Source: Sporomusaceae bacterium UBA7701 (GTDB lineage: Bacteria > Bacillota > Negativicutes > Sporomusales > UBA7701). Taken from it: 64,000 bases of DNA. The DNA lies in NCBI GenBank assembly GCA_002482545.1, contig DLGF01000015.1, forward strand, positions 1 through 64,000, written 5' to 3'. Both the position numbers and the translations under genes were made by a program. Below, piece by piece: positions 34,922 to 43,063 of this stretch (position 1 is the stretch's first letter; every line of letters starts with the position of its first letter). Below the pieces are notes generated by a model. It worked only from the letters and a program-made list of their open reading frames with translations, did not search any database and was not told the DNA's origin.

Positions 34922-35903
34922 TATATTGATTATCGGCGTAATCGTATTAGCGCTCGCCTTCGACTATATCAACGGGTTTCATGACACGGCCAACGCGATT
35001 GCTACATCGGTTTCCACCAGGGCGCTAACCCCGCGGGTTGCCGTTTGGCTGGCCGCGGGCCTTAATTTTGCCGGCGCCATGTACAGCACCGGGGTGGCGA
35101 AAACCATCGGCGGCGAAATTGTCAAATCAGCCCAGATGGTGAATGAGCCTATCCTGATCGCGGCCATGTTCGGGGCCATTGTCTGGAATCTTTTGACCTG
35201 GTGGTTCGGAATTCCAAGCAGCTCGTCCCATGCCCTGATCGGCGGGGTGATGGGGGCGGTCCTGGTAGCTAAAGGGGCCATGGCGTTAAATCTGACCGGG
35301 ATTTTAAAGATCGTAGCTTCGCTGATTTTTTCGCCGGTCATCGCCTTGATCTCCGGAATGATCATCATGACGCTGATTTTTTGGATTTTTAGCCGGGTTT
35401 CCCCTTCCAAAATGAACAATAAGTTTCGCCGTCTGCAGATTGTCTCGGCGGCCATGATGGCCTTCTCCCACGGTTCCAATGACGCCCAGAAGGCCATGGG
35501 GATTATTACTTTGGCGCTGGTCAGCGTCGGTTTTTTGCCCACGTTGGAGGTTCCAATCTGGGTAAAAATGGCCGCCGCCACGGCCATGGGCCTTGGCACC
35601 GCCGCCGGCGGCTGGCGGATTATCAAAACCATGGGCGGCAAGATCTTCAAACTGGAGCCGCCGAGCGGCTTCGCCGCCGACCTTAATTCATCACTTGTTA
35701 TTTTCGGGGCCACTTTGCTTCATTTGCCGGTCAGCACGACCCACGTCGTTTCCGGTTCGATCATGGGGGTTGGAACAGCCAAGCGGATTAACGCTGTCCG
35801 TTGGGGTGTGGCTCAGCAAATGCTTGCGGCATGGGTATTAACCATCCCCAGCACCGCTGCGGTTAGCGCTCTGGCTTATAAGGTTATCGCCTTCCTGTTC
35901 TGA
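34914..35903 (+). CDS. pit: PiT-family inorganic phosphate transporter
   Basis: This 329-residue membrane protein carries the duplicated PiT signatures NGFHDTANAIATSVSTRAL and SHGSNDAQKAMGII. It couples phosphate (as metal phosphate) uptake to protons or sodium. It is coupled to the DUF47 gene upstream; the DMT transporter gene starts 19 bp downstream and may share the transcript. Confidence 0.93.
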   Translation: MPDILIIGVIVLALAFDYINGFHDTANAIATSVSTRALTPRVAVWLAAGLNFAGAMYSTGVAKTIGGEIVKSAQMVNEPILIAAMFGAIVWNLLTWWFGIPSSSSHALIGGVMGAVLVAKGAMALNLTGILKIVASLIFSPVIALISGMIIMTLIFWIFSRVSPSKMNNKFRRLQIVSAAMMAFSHGSNDAQKAMGIITLALVSVGFLPTLEVPIWVKMAAATAMGLGTAAGGWRIIKTMGGKIFKLEPPSGFAADLNSSLVIFGATLLHLPVSTTHVVSGSIMGVGTAKRINAVRWGVAQQMLAAWVLTIPSTAAVSALAYKVIAFLF

Positions 35904-35922
35904 CAAGTTCGGGGGAGGATTT

Positions 35923-36795
35923 ATGGGGAACTGGTACGGTTATTTTTTGGTGATTGCGTCGGCCGCTCTGTTCGGGGCTTCATCGGTAGTCGTAAAATTT
36001 ACCTACTCGACCGGGCTTGCGCCCATACCGGTGCTCATCATGCAGAATACCTGCGGCATGATTCTGGCCTGGGGCTGGGTAATTGCCAGCGGAAAAAGCG
36101 CGAAGCTTCCCCGGCCTCTTGTACCCCGGATGGCGGCCCAGGGAGTCTTGGGAGGCTTTCTGACTTCGATTCTTTTCTACACCGCCTTGGGACAGCTCGG
36201 CGCCGCTCTGGCAACCTTGCTGCTGTATACTTATCCGGCCTTCGTTGTTTTATACGGCGTCTTGTTCCGGAATTACACCTTGGGCGTTTCTCAGAAGACC
36301 GCTCTGGCCATGGCGCTGGTCGGCATTATTTTCTGTGTGGATATCTTGGAGGCCCAGGTCGGGCGGGTGGCGCTGTGGGCGGTTGCCTTAGCCCTCGGTT
36401 CGGCGGTGACGAACGCGTTTATCAGTATCAACGGGGAACGGCTGCTGGCGGTCTGCGAAACTCCGGTTGTAACCGCCTGGGCGCTTACGTTTTCCACCGC
36501 CACCATGTATTTGGCATACCAGCCGTTGTGGCTGCTGGAAGCGAATCTGTCGGGCCAGCAAATGGCTCTCGTGGCCGGCGGCGCGTTCCTCTGCAATATC
36601 CCGCTGATGCTCTATTTTGCGGGCCTCAAACGGATCGGCGCCAATATCTCCGCCATTGTCAGCACGGTGGAAATTCCCTTTACGCTAATCCTGGCCTGGC
36701 TGATTCTGCAGGAAACGCTGAACGGGTACCAGATTGTCGGCGGGGTGCTGATTATGGCCAGTGTAATTATTTTGTACCGCCAGCGCATAGAATAG
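35923..36795 (+). CDS. EamA/DMT-superfamily transporter
   Basis: This 290-residue protein has ten predicted membrane helices and two EamA repeats (SAALFGASSVVVKFTY in the first, IPFTLILAWLILQETLNGYQ in the second). Members export amino acids or metabolites; the substrate is unknown. GGGGGAGG precedes the ATG. It closely follows pit. Confidence 0.88.
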   Translation: MGNWYGYFLVIASAALFGASSVVVKFTYSTGLAPIPVLIMQNTCGMILAWGWVIASGKSAKLPRPLVPRMAAQGVLGGFLTSILFYTALGQLGAALATLLLYTYPAFVVLYGVLFRNYTLGVSQKTALAMALVGIIFCVDILEAQVGRVALWAVALALGSAVTNAFISINGERLLAVCETPVVTAWALTFSTATMYLAYQPLWLLEANLSGQQMALVAGGAFLCNIPLMLYFAGLKRIGANISAIVSTVEIPFTLILAWLILQETLNGYQIVGGVLIMASVIILYRQRIE

Positions 36796-36858
36796 ATATT
36801 GTCGGCGTTATAACGACTGGCGCATCTGCCCAGCAGAAGCTGAGGGAGGGTAAGAGTA

Positions 36859-38520
36859 ATGAGTCAAAAAGTGACGGTTCGTTTTTCCGATCAGGAAAGC
36901 CGGGTTTATGATGCAGGCACGACGCTCCTTGCTGTTGGCCGGGACGTTGCCGAGCGGTACGACACAGCGATTGTGGCCGCTAAAGTGAATAATGACGTCA
37001 AGGATCTTCAGGCGGAGATTAAGGAAGACTGCCACGTCGACTTTCTCGATATGACCGGCGAGGAGGGCATGCGGGTCTACCAGCGCAGCCTGGCGTTTGT
37101 GATGATTACGGCGGCCCGGGCCCTTTTTCCGCAGGGCGAGGTTACGGTGGAGCATTCCCTCAGCAAAGGTCTCTATTGTGAGCTTCATTTGGGCCGCGAA
37201 TTGACGGAAGCGGATGTCCGGCAACTGGAAGCCAAGATGCGGGAGCTTATCGCCGAGGATCGCCCCATTGTCCGCAAAAGCCTGCCGCGGGCCGAAGTCA
37301 TCAATTTGTTTGCCGCCGCCGGGCAAAAGGAAAAGGTAAAGCTGCTCCGGCAGCTCCAACGGGATTATGTCAGCTTGTACTATTGCGGCGAGGTGTATGA
37401 TTATTTTTACGGCACCATGGTGCCAAGCACAGGCTATGTCAAGGTGTTTGAACTCAGATATTATTCTCCCGGCATGATTCTTCGCTTTCCCGAGAAAGGA
37501 AAGCCGGCTGTATTGCCCGCTTTTGTCGAGCAGCCCAAGCTGGCGAAGATCTTTCTGGAAGCCGAGCAGTGGGGCAAGGTGCTGCGGTGCCCCTATGTGG
37601 CGACGCTCAATGAAGCTGTTGAACACAACACCATCAACGACATTATCCGGGCCGCGGAGGCCCTACATGAAAAGAAAATGGCCCAGATCGCCGACTTTAT
37701 CACCGAGCATCGCAAGGAAGTACGGGTCATCCTGGTCGCGGGGCCGTCTTCTTCCGGAAAAACCACCTTTGCCCAGCGCCTGAGCGTTCAGCTCCGGGTC
37801 AATGGCGTGAGGCCGGTTCCGGTTTCGCTCGACGATTACTTTATCGATCGGGATCTTACCCCGCGGGATGAGAATGGCGACTATGATTTTGAAGCCATTG
37901 AGGCCATCGACCTGGAGCTTTTTAACGAACACTTGGTAGAACTCCTGGCGGGCGAGAGCGTAAAAATCCCCACCTATAACTTCATGAGCGGGCAGCGGGA
38001 GTATCGCGGGCGAAAAATCCGCATCGACTCGGATCAGCCGCTGGTAATCGAAGGCATTCACGGCCTTAACGAGCGCTTGACCCGCGCGGTTTCCCGGGAT
38101 CATAAAGTCAAGATTTACGTCAGCGCGCTCACCCAATTGTCGGTAGACAATCATAACCGCATCCCCACCACCGATACCAGGCTCATTCGCCGGATCGTCA
38201 GGGACAGTCAGTTCCGGGCCCATGACGCGCTTAAAACCCTCCAGATCTGGCCGTCGGTGCGCAGGGGCGAGGAACGGAATATCTTCCCCTTCCAGGAAGA
38301 CGCGGACATTATGTTTAATTCCGCCCTGATTTACGAGATGGGGGTCCTGAAAGACTGCGCGGAAGGTTTGCTGGAGAAGATCGGGCCGGAGCATCCCGAA
38401 TATTCCGAAGCCAGGCGCCTGCTGAACTTCCTGGCCTATTTCCGGACCATCAGCGAGGAAGAGATTCCCGCCAACTCCATTTTGCGGGAGTTCGTCGGAA
38501 AGTCCTGCTTCTACAAGTGA
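36859..38520 (+). CDS. TGS and ThrRS-like domains fused to a uridine-kinase-type domain
   Basis: In this 553-residue protein, residues about 1-65 form a TGS-like domain. About 65-200 resemble the threonyl-tRNA synthetase second additional domain (VEHSLSKGLYCELHLGRELTEADVRQLE region). About 285-480 form a phosphoribulokinase/uridine kinase domain with Walker A GPSSSGKT (295-302), and VSLDDYFIDRD and IEGIHGLN further on. This architecture is widespread in Firmicutes and annotated as nucleoside kinase; the substrate and the role of the synthetase-like part are unsettled. A GGGAGGG site precedes the ATG. Confidence 0.88.
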   Translation: MSQKVTVRFSDQESRVYDAGTTLLAVGRDVAERYDTAIVAAKVNNDVKDLQAEIKEDCHVDFLDMTGEEGMRVYQRSLAFVMITAARALFPQGEVTVEHSLSKGLYCELHLGRELTEADVRQLEAKMRELIAEDRPIVRKSLPRAEVINLFAAAGQKEKVKLLRQLQRDYVSLYYCGEVYDYFYGTMVPSTGYVKVFELRYYSPGMILRFPEKGKPAVLPAFVEQPKLAKIFLEAEQWGKVLRCPYVATLNEAVEHNTINDIIRAAEALHEKKMAQIADFITEHRKEVRVILVAGPSSSGKTTFAQRLSVQLRVNGVRPVPVSLDDYFIDRDLTPRDENGDYDFEAIEAIDLELFNEHLVELLAGESVKIPTYNFMSGQREYRGRKIRIDSDQPLVIEGIHGLNERLTRAVSRDHKVKIYVSALTQLSVDNHNRIPTTDTRLIRRIVRDSQFRAHDALKTLQIWPSVRRGEERNIFPFQEDADIMFNSALIYEMGVLKDCAEGLLEKIGPEHPEYSEARRLLNFLAYFRTISEEEIPANSILREFVGKSCFYK

Positions 38521-38540
38521 TCAGTAAAACTTAAATTCAA

Positions 38541-38571
38541 AAAGGAGAGTGCCGACGAGGCACTCTCCTTT
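38541..38571. terminator. Bidirectional terminator
   Basis: AAAGGAGAGTGCC (38541-38553)/GGCACTCTCCTTT (38559-38571) lies between convergent genes, with T-rich continuation on both strands. Confidence 0.9.
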
Positions 38572-38606
38572 GGTTTAGGGGGGGTTGGGGTTTCAGGGTA
38601 GGGGCG

Positions 38607-39482
38607 CTATTTCAGCGCGACATAAAGATCGGCCTGGCCGAAGGACAGCCGGAGCGGAATCCTAAATACCTTGTCAACCGGAGCTGCGAAGGGATTTTCC
38701 GCGATTACGGGCGGCTGGAGCTCGTATTCCAGGGTGAGGTCCGACATATTGACGACAAAGAGGCCATTGTTTTCGTTCAGAAATTCGGCGACGGAATCTT
38801 TGGCCAGGGCGTCCGCCTGGGAAATAACCTCGCCGCTGTAGCGGCGGGCCAGCTCGACCAGGACCTGCTCGTCCATCACCAAACCGGTATAAAGATCAGA
38901 AGCGCCGGTCATGTTCTGGGCCATCAGCCAGCCTTCCACAGCAGGAGCGCCGGGATCGATGGTCGGCTCTTCGCCCACGAACCGCATGATATTCCGCAGC
39001 ATGAGGGCCACGTAGTGATAAAGGAGGTTGGCTTCGACGCCGGCCCTGCTGAAATCGATAAAAGCGCGGGCAGCGGTGTCGTAATCGCCGCTATGCAAGG
39101 CGGTAAGCTGTTCGGAGGAAAGATTGCTTTCCCGCCTGTAGGCTTCCAGAGCCGTCTCCAACTGGGACAAGCTCAGATAGCCCCGGTCGATGACGGCCTG
39201 GCTAAGGCTGAGCCGCCTTACTTTTTGCGCGGTCAGTAAATTCTCCAGTTGCTCTTGAGTCAAGTAACCCTGAATGATGGCGATTTCGCCGAATTTCTTG
39301 TCCATCCGGTGCTGGAGGGAGTGAACTTCCTCCACCTGAGCCGCGCTGAGGAGGCCGGCGTCAATGGCCAGTACGCCTACCTTGGGGCGGACGGAGCGCT
39401 CCAAAGCGAAAGCGTCGTAGAGCTGCTCGTTGGTCAAAAGTCCTTTTTTCAGGAGGAAATAACCAAAATATTGATTAAACAT
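38607..39482 (-). CDS. CheX/CheC-type phosphatase domain fused to N-terminal MshEN-like repeats
   Basis: This 291-residue protein has two related N-terminal modules (about 5-125) with the pattern GYFLLKKGLLTNEQL, GVLAIDAGLLSAAQVEEV and GEIAIIQGYLTQEQLENLL, as in the MshEN/GspE N-terminal domains, some of which bind c-di-GMP. The C-terminal part (about 135-291) is CheX-like, with the CheC/CheX/FliY active-site signature D229-x3-E233-x2-N236. It is encoded 13 bp after a lone CheY-like receiver, so it probably removes that receiver's phosphate. Ligand control by the N-terminal repeats is inferred. Confidence 0.82.
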   Translation of the reverse strand: MFNQYFGYFLLKKGLLTNEQLYDAFALERSVRPKVGVLAIDAGLLSAAQVEEVHSLQHRMDKKFGEIAIIQGYLTQEQLENLLTAQKVRRLSLSQAVIDRGYLSLSQLETALEAYRRESNLSSEQLTALHSGDYDTAARAFIDFSRAGVEANLLYHYVALMLRNIMRFVGEEPTIDPGAPAVEGWLMAQNMTGASDLYTGLVMDEQVLVELARRYSGEVISQADALAKDSVAEFLNENNGLFVVNMSDLTLEYELQPPVIAENPFAAPVDKVFRIPLRLSFGQADLYVALK

Positions 39483-39495
39483 GCCGTCTCTCCTT

Positions 39496-39864
39496 TCACT
39501 GTGAGGCTTTTGCTAGAGCGGTTAAGATATGGTCCTTTTCATAAGGCTTCTGGATGAAATCGACGGCGCCGCTTTTTAACGCTTCCACCAGCTTGGTGGC
39601 TGTCCCGGTCGAGGATAACATAATAACTTTAGCCTGCGGATCGAATTGCTTAATCTGTTTGAGGGCTTGCAAACCATCGGACTGAGGCATGACGATATCC
39701 ATGAATACTACCGCGGGTTTGGTCTGGCGGTACACCTCCACGCCTTCCAGGCCGTTCTGGGCTTCCAGAACCTGATAATCATTGGCTTCCAGCAAATCTC
39801 GCATTTTTTTCCGGATGAGCATTGAATCATCGCAAATCAATACGCTGAGTTCCTTCGCAGCCAT
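39496..39864 (-). CDS. Single-domain CheY-like response regulator
   Basis: This 122-residue receiver has acidic residues D12 and D13, phospho-acceptor D56 (FMDIVMP), the Ser/Thr switch in LSSTGT and the Lys in IQKPY. AGGAGG lies 8 nt before the ATG at 39864; a GTG at 39873 is part of that site. No kinase gene is nearby. With the CheX-like partner it forms a small phospho-relay output module of unknown target. Confidence 0.92.
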   Translation of the reverse strand: MAAKELSVLICDDSMLIRKKMRDLLEANDYQVLEAQNGLEGVEVYRQTKPAVVFMDIVMPQSDGLQALKQIKQFDPQAKVIMLSSTGTATKLVEALKSGAVDFIQKPYEKDHILTALAKASQ

Positions 39865-39992
39865 GTACAGCACCTCCTGAACTAGTCCACAAATAATATT
39901 CGAGTTAGCTTTTCCGGCTCCTTCTCATAAGGAAAATTTTATCGATTTAGCTCCTAATGTGTCGTAATGCCGTTGGGAGCGGCGGCGGAAAA

Positions 39993-40028
39993 AGAAAAGA
40001 ACAGTCCTGCAGGGTTCCTGCAGGACTG
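39993..40028 (-). terminator. Intrinsic terminator (minus strand)
   Basis: CAGTCCTGCAGG (40002-40013)/CCTGCAGGACTG (40017-40028), followed on the minus strand by TTCTTTTTC. It ends the carboxyltransferase gene. Confidence 0.92.
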
Positions 40029-40039
40029 CCAATCACGGG

Positions 40040-41389
40040 TTAGCGGCGAGTGGCTTCAAAGAATTTGAGAGCCACTTCCGGGAACAGCGCGTAGGATAAA
40101 ACATCTTCCATGGACGCATTAGGATAGCCTTTTTCCGCCAGTTCGCCGCGCAGGCTGTCCAATTGAGGCTGAATGTCGTCCGCCGGGCGGTGGGTGATGA
40201 TCGGGTCGTCGCCGACGATCATTTTGCGGAAGTCGGGATCAATGGGAGCGGGAGTGCGGCCGTATTTGCCGCGGACCAGGTCCTTGATCTCCCGGGGAAT
40301 GACCTTATAGCGTCCCAGCATGACATTGAAGGCTGCCATGGAGCCGGTAATCTGGCTGGTCGGAGTAACCAGCGGCGGATAACCGAGCTCAGCCCGCACG
40401 CGGGGCATTTCTTCCAGCAGTTCCGGATACTTGTCGGCCATGCCTTGCTCCTTCATCTGGTTGAGCAGATTGGAGAGCATGCCGCCGGGAATCTGGAAGG
40501 TCAGCACTTTCGTGTCAATCTCCATGGCGGTATTCAGCTTGAAGTTTTCCGCCAGTTCTTTTTTGACGGCCCGGAAATGGTCGGCGATGGGATACAGAGT
40601 CTCTTTCTTGAGCCCGGTATCCCGCTCGGTTCCTTCCAGGGCGGCGACCATCGCTTCGGTAGCGGGCTGGGAAGTTCCCAGGGCGAACGGGGAGAGGGCA
40701 CAGTCGACGATATCCACGCCGGCTTCGGCCGCCTTGAGGTAGGTCATGGAGGCCATGCCGCTGGTATAGTGGGTATGGAGGTGGATGGGGATGCTGATCT
40801 CGGCTTTCAGGGTCTTGACCAGGTCGTAGGCCACATAGGGCGCCAGCAGGCCGGCCATGTCCTTGACACAGATGGAATCGGCACCGAGCTGGACAAGGTC
40901 CTTGGCCACTTTGACGAAGCTGTCGATATTATGATAGGGGCTGATGGTATAAACGAAAGCCCCCTGGACGTGAGCGCCGGACTCTTTAGCCGCGCGCATC
41001 GCGACTTCAAGGTTCCGCACGTCGTTGAGAGCGTCAAAAATGCGGATGACGCCTACGCCGTTATCAACGGCGCGTTTGACAAACTCCCGCACGACGTCGT
41101 CGGCATAGTGATTGTAGCCGAGAACGTTTTGGCCCCGCAGCAGCATCTGGATGGGCGTTTTTTTCAAGTGCCGCTTGAGCGTGCGCAGTCTTTCCCAGGG
41201 ATCTTCGCCCAAAAACCGGAGGCAACTGTCGAAGGTCGCGCCGCCCCAGGCCTCAATGGAAAAATAGCCAATTTCATCGAGTTGTTCCAGGATAGGGAGC
41301 ATGTCGCTGGTGCGCATCCGGGTGGCGGCGAGGGATTGATGTCCGTCGCGCAAAACCGTTTCCGTAATTCTTAATGGTTTATTGGCCAT
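40040..41389 (-). CDS. Biotin-dependent carboxyltransferase 5S / OadA / PycB-type subunit without biotin domain
   Basis: This protein of about 449 residues has a TIM-barrel carboxyltransferase domain with the metal-site motifs TVLRDGHQSLAATRMR and PIHLHTHYTSGM and the catalytic Lys in CVKDMAGLLAP. The C-terminal biotinyl domain (AMKM motif) of OadA or PycB is missing, so it matches the transcarboxylase 5S length and must use a biotin carrier encoded elsewhere. It should interconvert pyruvate and oxaloacetate. The ATG at 41389 starts the conserved region, 14 nt after GGAGGAGG; an in-frame ATG at 41419 abuts the dyad operator and has no ribosome site. Confidence 0.9.
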   Translation of the reverse strand: MANKPLRITETVLRDGHQSLAATRMRTSDMLPILEQLDEIGYFSIEAWGGATFDSCLRFLGEDPWERLRTLKRHLKKTPIQMLLRGQNVLGYNHYADDVVREFVKRAVDNGVGVIRIFDALNDVRNLEVAMRAAKESGAHVQGAFVYTISPYHNIDSFVKVAKDLVQLGADSICVKDMAGLLAPYVAYDLVKTLKAEISIPIHLHTHYTSGMASMTYLKAAEAGVDIVDCALSPFALGTSQPATEAMVAALEGTERDTGLKKETLYPIADHFRAVKKELAENFKLNTAMEIDTKVLTFQIPGGMLSNLLNQMKEQGMADKYPELLEEMPRVRAELGYPPLVTPTSQITGSMAAFNVMLGRYKVIPREIKDLVRGKYGRTPAPIDPDFRKMIVGDDPIITHRPADDIQPQLDSLRGELAEKGYPNASMEDVLSYALFPEVALKFFEATRR

Positions 41390-41417
41390 AACGATTCCAA
41401 TAGCCTCCTCCAACAAC

Positions 41418-41443
41418 ATTAATGTATACAGTATACTTATTTT
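41418..41443. promoter_or_regulatory. Dyad operator GTATA-CAG-TATAC upstream of the carboxyltransferase gene
   Basis: The dyad GTATACAGTATAC (41424-41436) sits in a 26-bp segment identical at 22 positions to 32494-32519 ahead of the aminotransferase. Both dyads lie roughly 20 bp upstream of a ribosome-binding site. Confidence 0.6.
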
Positions 41444-41446
41444 ACC

Positions 41447-42862
41447 TTATTTTTCTTCTTTGGGCAACGGGCGATTTTGCCCGGAAAATTTACGGGCCAG
41501 CAAAGTTGCCATGGGGCCTTCGCCGGTGAGAGCGGGAATTTCGGCTTCATGGCCGAGGCGGTTTAAAATGGCATAGACTTGCGGATTTTCCACCGGGGTG
41601 TGGCTGGTGGAGGCGTCGCCATAAGCATTGACGTGGCCGGTGCCTTCTTCGGGGGAAAGGATGCGGCCCGGCCCCCCCACGCAGCCGCCCTTGCAGGCCA
41701 TGCCTTCGATAAAATTGGCGTCCAGTTCGCCGCGTTTGATCTGTTCGAGGGCCTTCTGGCAGTCCGGGATGCCGTCGGCCTTAAGCGGCCTGAATTTTTC
41801 CGCCCGTTTGGGGATGAGTTTCTCCAGCGTGGTCGCGACCGCCGCGCTGACGCCCCCGGCGCGCCCATAGAGCCGGCCGCCCCAGGAGGCCTGGGGATTT
41901 TCTTCATCCGGCTCTTCGGCAGGATTGACTTCCGCCGCCTCGAAGATGGCCTCCAGCTCCTGGAAGGTCAGCACGAAGTCGACCGCTCCCTTAAGTTCGG
42001 GCAGCAGCGCTTCGGATTTTTTCGCCACACAGGGGCCGATGAAGACGACTTTGGCCTCGGGATCAAAGGCTTTCAGCACCCGGGCGGAAGCTACCATCGG
42101 CGACACCGAGGGCGATATGTGATCCAGAAGGTCCGGGAAACGGTTTTCCACCAGCTTGATCCAAACCGGGCAGCAGCAACTGGTAATGAGAAAATCCTTG
42201 TCGGTTTGCACGTGTTCGTCGTATTCGAAACATTCCTTGATGGTGACCAGGTCGGCGTAGAGCGCCGTTTCCACCATTTCGGTGAACCCGAGCTTCAGGA
42301 GGGCGGCCCGGAATTTCCCGGCGGTCACCTCCGGCCCGAACTGGCCGGCGAAGGCCGGGGCGACGGAAGCGTACACCGGATGCTCATGCTGGCGGAGCAA
42401 GTTGATAAGCGGGACGAAATTGGCCTTTTCGGCGAGGGCGCCGAAGGAACAGGCTTCTACGCAGTACCCTTCGCCGAGGCAGCGGGTCCGGTCGATCCCT
42501 ACCCGGCCCAGTTCGTCGTGGCTGATGGCTCCTACCGGGCAGACCCGCTCGCAGGCCCGGTCGCCCGGCGCGCAGGACGAGCAGGCCTCCGGATCGGCCA
42601 GTACAAAGGGCTCGCTGGCCATTCCCATGAGGGCTTCGGTGTCGTGTTCGCTGATGACGGTATCGCTGTCGTGAGGGTCAAGACCCATGGCGATCCGGAT
42701 TTGGTTGGCCACATGCCGGCGCGTCGTCCGATCGGCAAATTCCTGATGAACCAGGCTGCAGATCTCCTCGCGCCGCTCCAGAAGCTGGCCCTGCCAGGCG
42801 GCCTTGGCCACCTGATACAATATGCGGGGTCTGATGTTGAGAGTTTTAGGCTGGTTGGGCAT
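41447..42862 (-). CDS. [FeFe]-hydrogenase-like iron-sulfur protein
   Basis: In this 471-residue protein, residues 94-141 hold a ferredoxin-like region: four Cys in CSSCAPGDRACERVCP, and a second site CLGEGYCVEAC that lacks one of the usual Cys. The H-cluster domain has all ligating Cys but variant motifs: TSCCCPVW (227-234, extra Cys), GPCVAKKSE (276-284, Gly in place of Met) and MACKGGCVGGPG (388-399). The N-terminal 80 residues are not recognised. Such variants occur in putative sensory or uncharacterised groups rather than classic H2-evolving enzymes. No maturation genes are nearby. AGAGGTGAT precedes the ATG. Confidence 0.88.
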   Translation of the reverse strand: MPNQPKTLNIRPRILYQVAKAAWQGQLLERREEICSLVHQEFADRTTRRHVANQIRIAMGLDPHDSDTVISEHDTEALMGMASEPFVLADPEACSSCAPGDRACERVCPVGAISHDELGRVGIDRTRCLGEGYCVEACSFGALAEKANFVPLINLLRQHEHPVYASVAPAFAGQFGPEVTAGKFRAALLKLGFTEMVETALYADLVTIKECFEYDEHVQTDKDFLITSCCCPVWIKLVENRFPDLLDHISPSVSPMVASARVLKAFDPEAKVVFIGPCVAKKSEALLPELKGAVDFVLTFQELEAIFEAAEVNPAEEPDEENPQASWGGRLYGRAGGVSAAVATTLEKLIPKRAEKFRPLKADGIPDCQKALEQIKRGELDANFIEGMACKGGCVGGPGRILSPEEGTGHVNAYGDASTSHTPVENPQVYAILNRLGHEAEIPALTGEGPMATLLARKFSGQNRPLPKEEK

Positions 42863-43063
42863 GGTATATCACCTCTTCAGATGTGTTATCCTAGACTCGG
42901 ATGGCTGACCCTTCTGGACCGTTTTTTATAGTAAATACTGCATGTCCTATAGCTTATCCTGTTTTTGGACGTTTTTTTCATTCTGCCGGTTGTCATAAGA
43001 TTTCCTGAGCCGGGTGCTGTCGCGGTATGATTATTCTACGATTTACGGGGGGAATAAGAAGGT

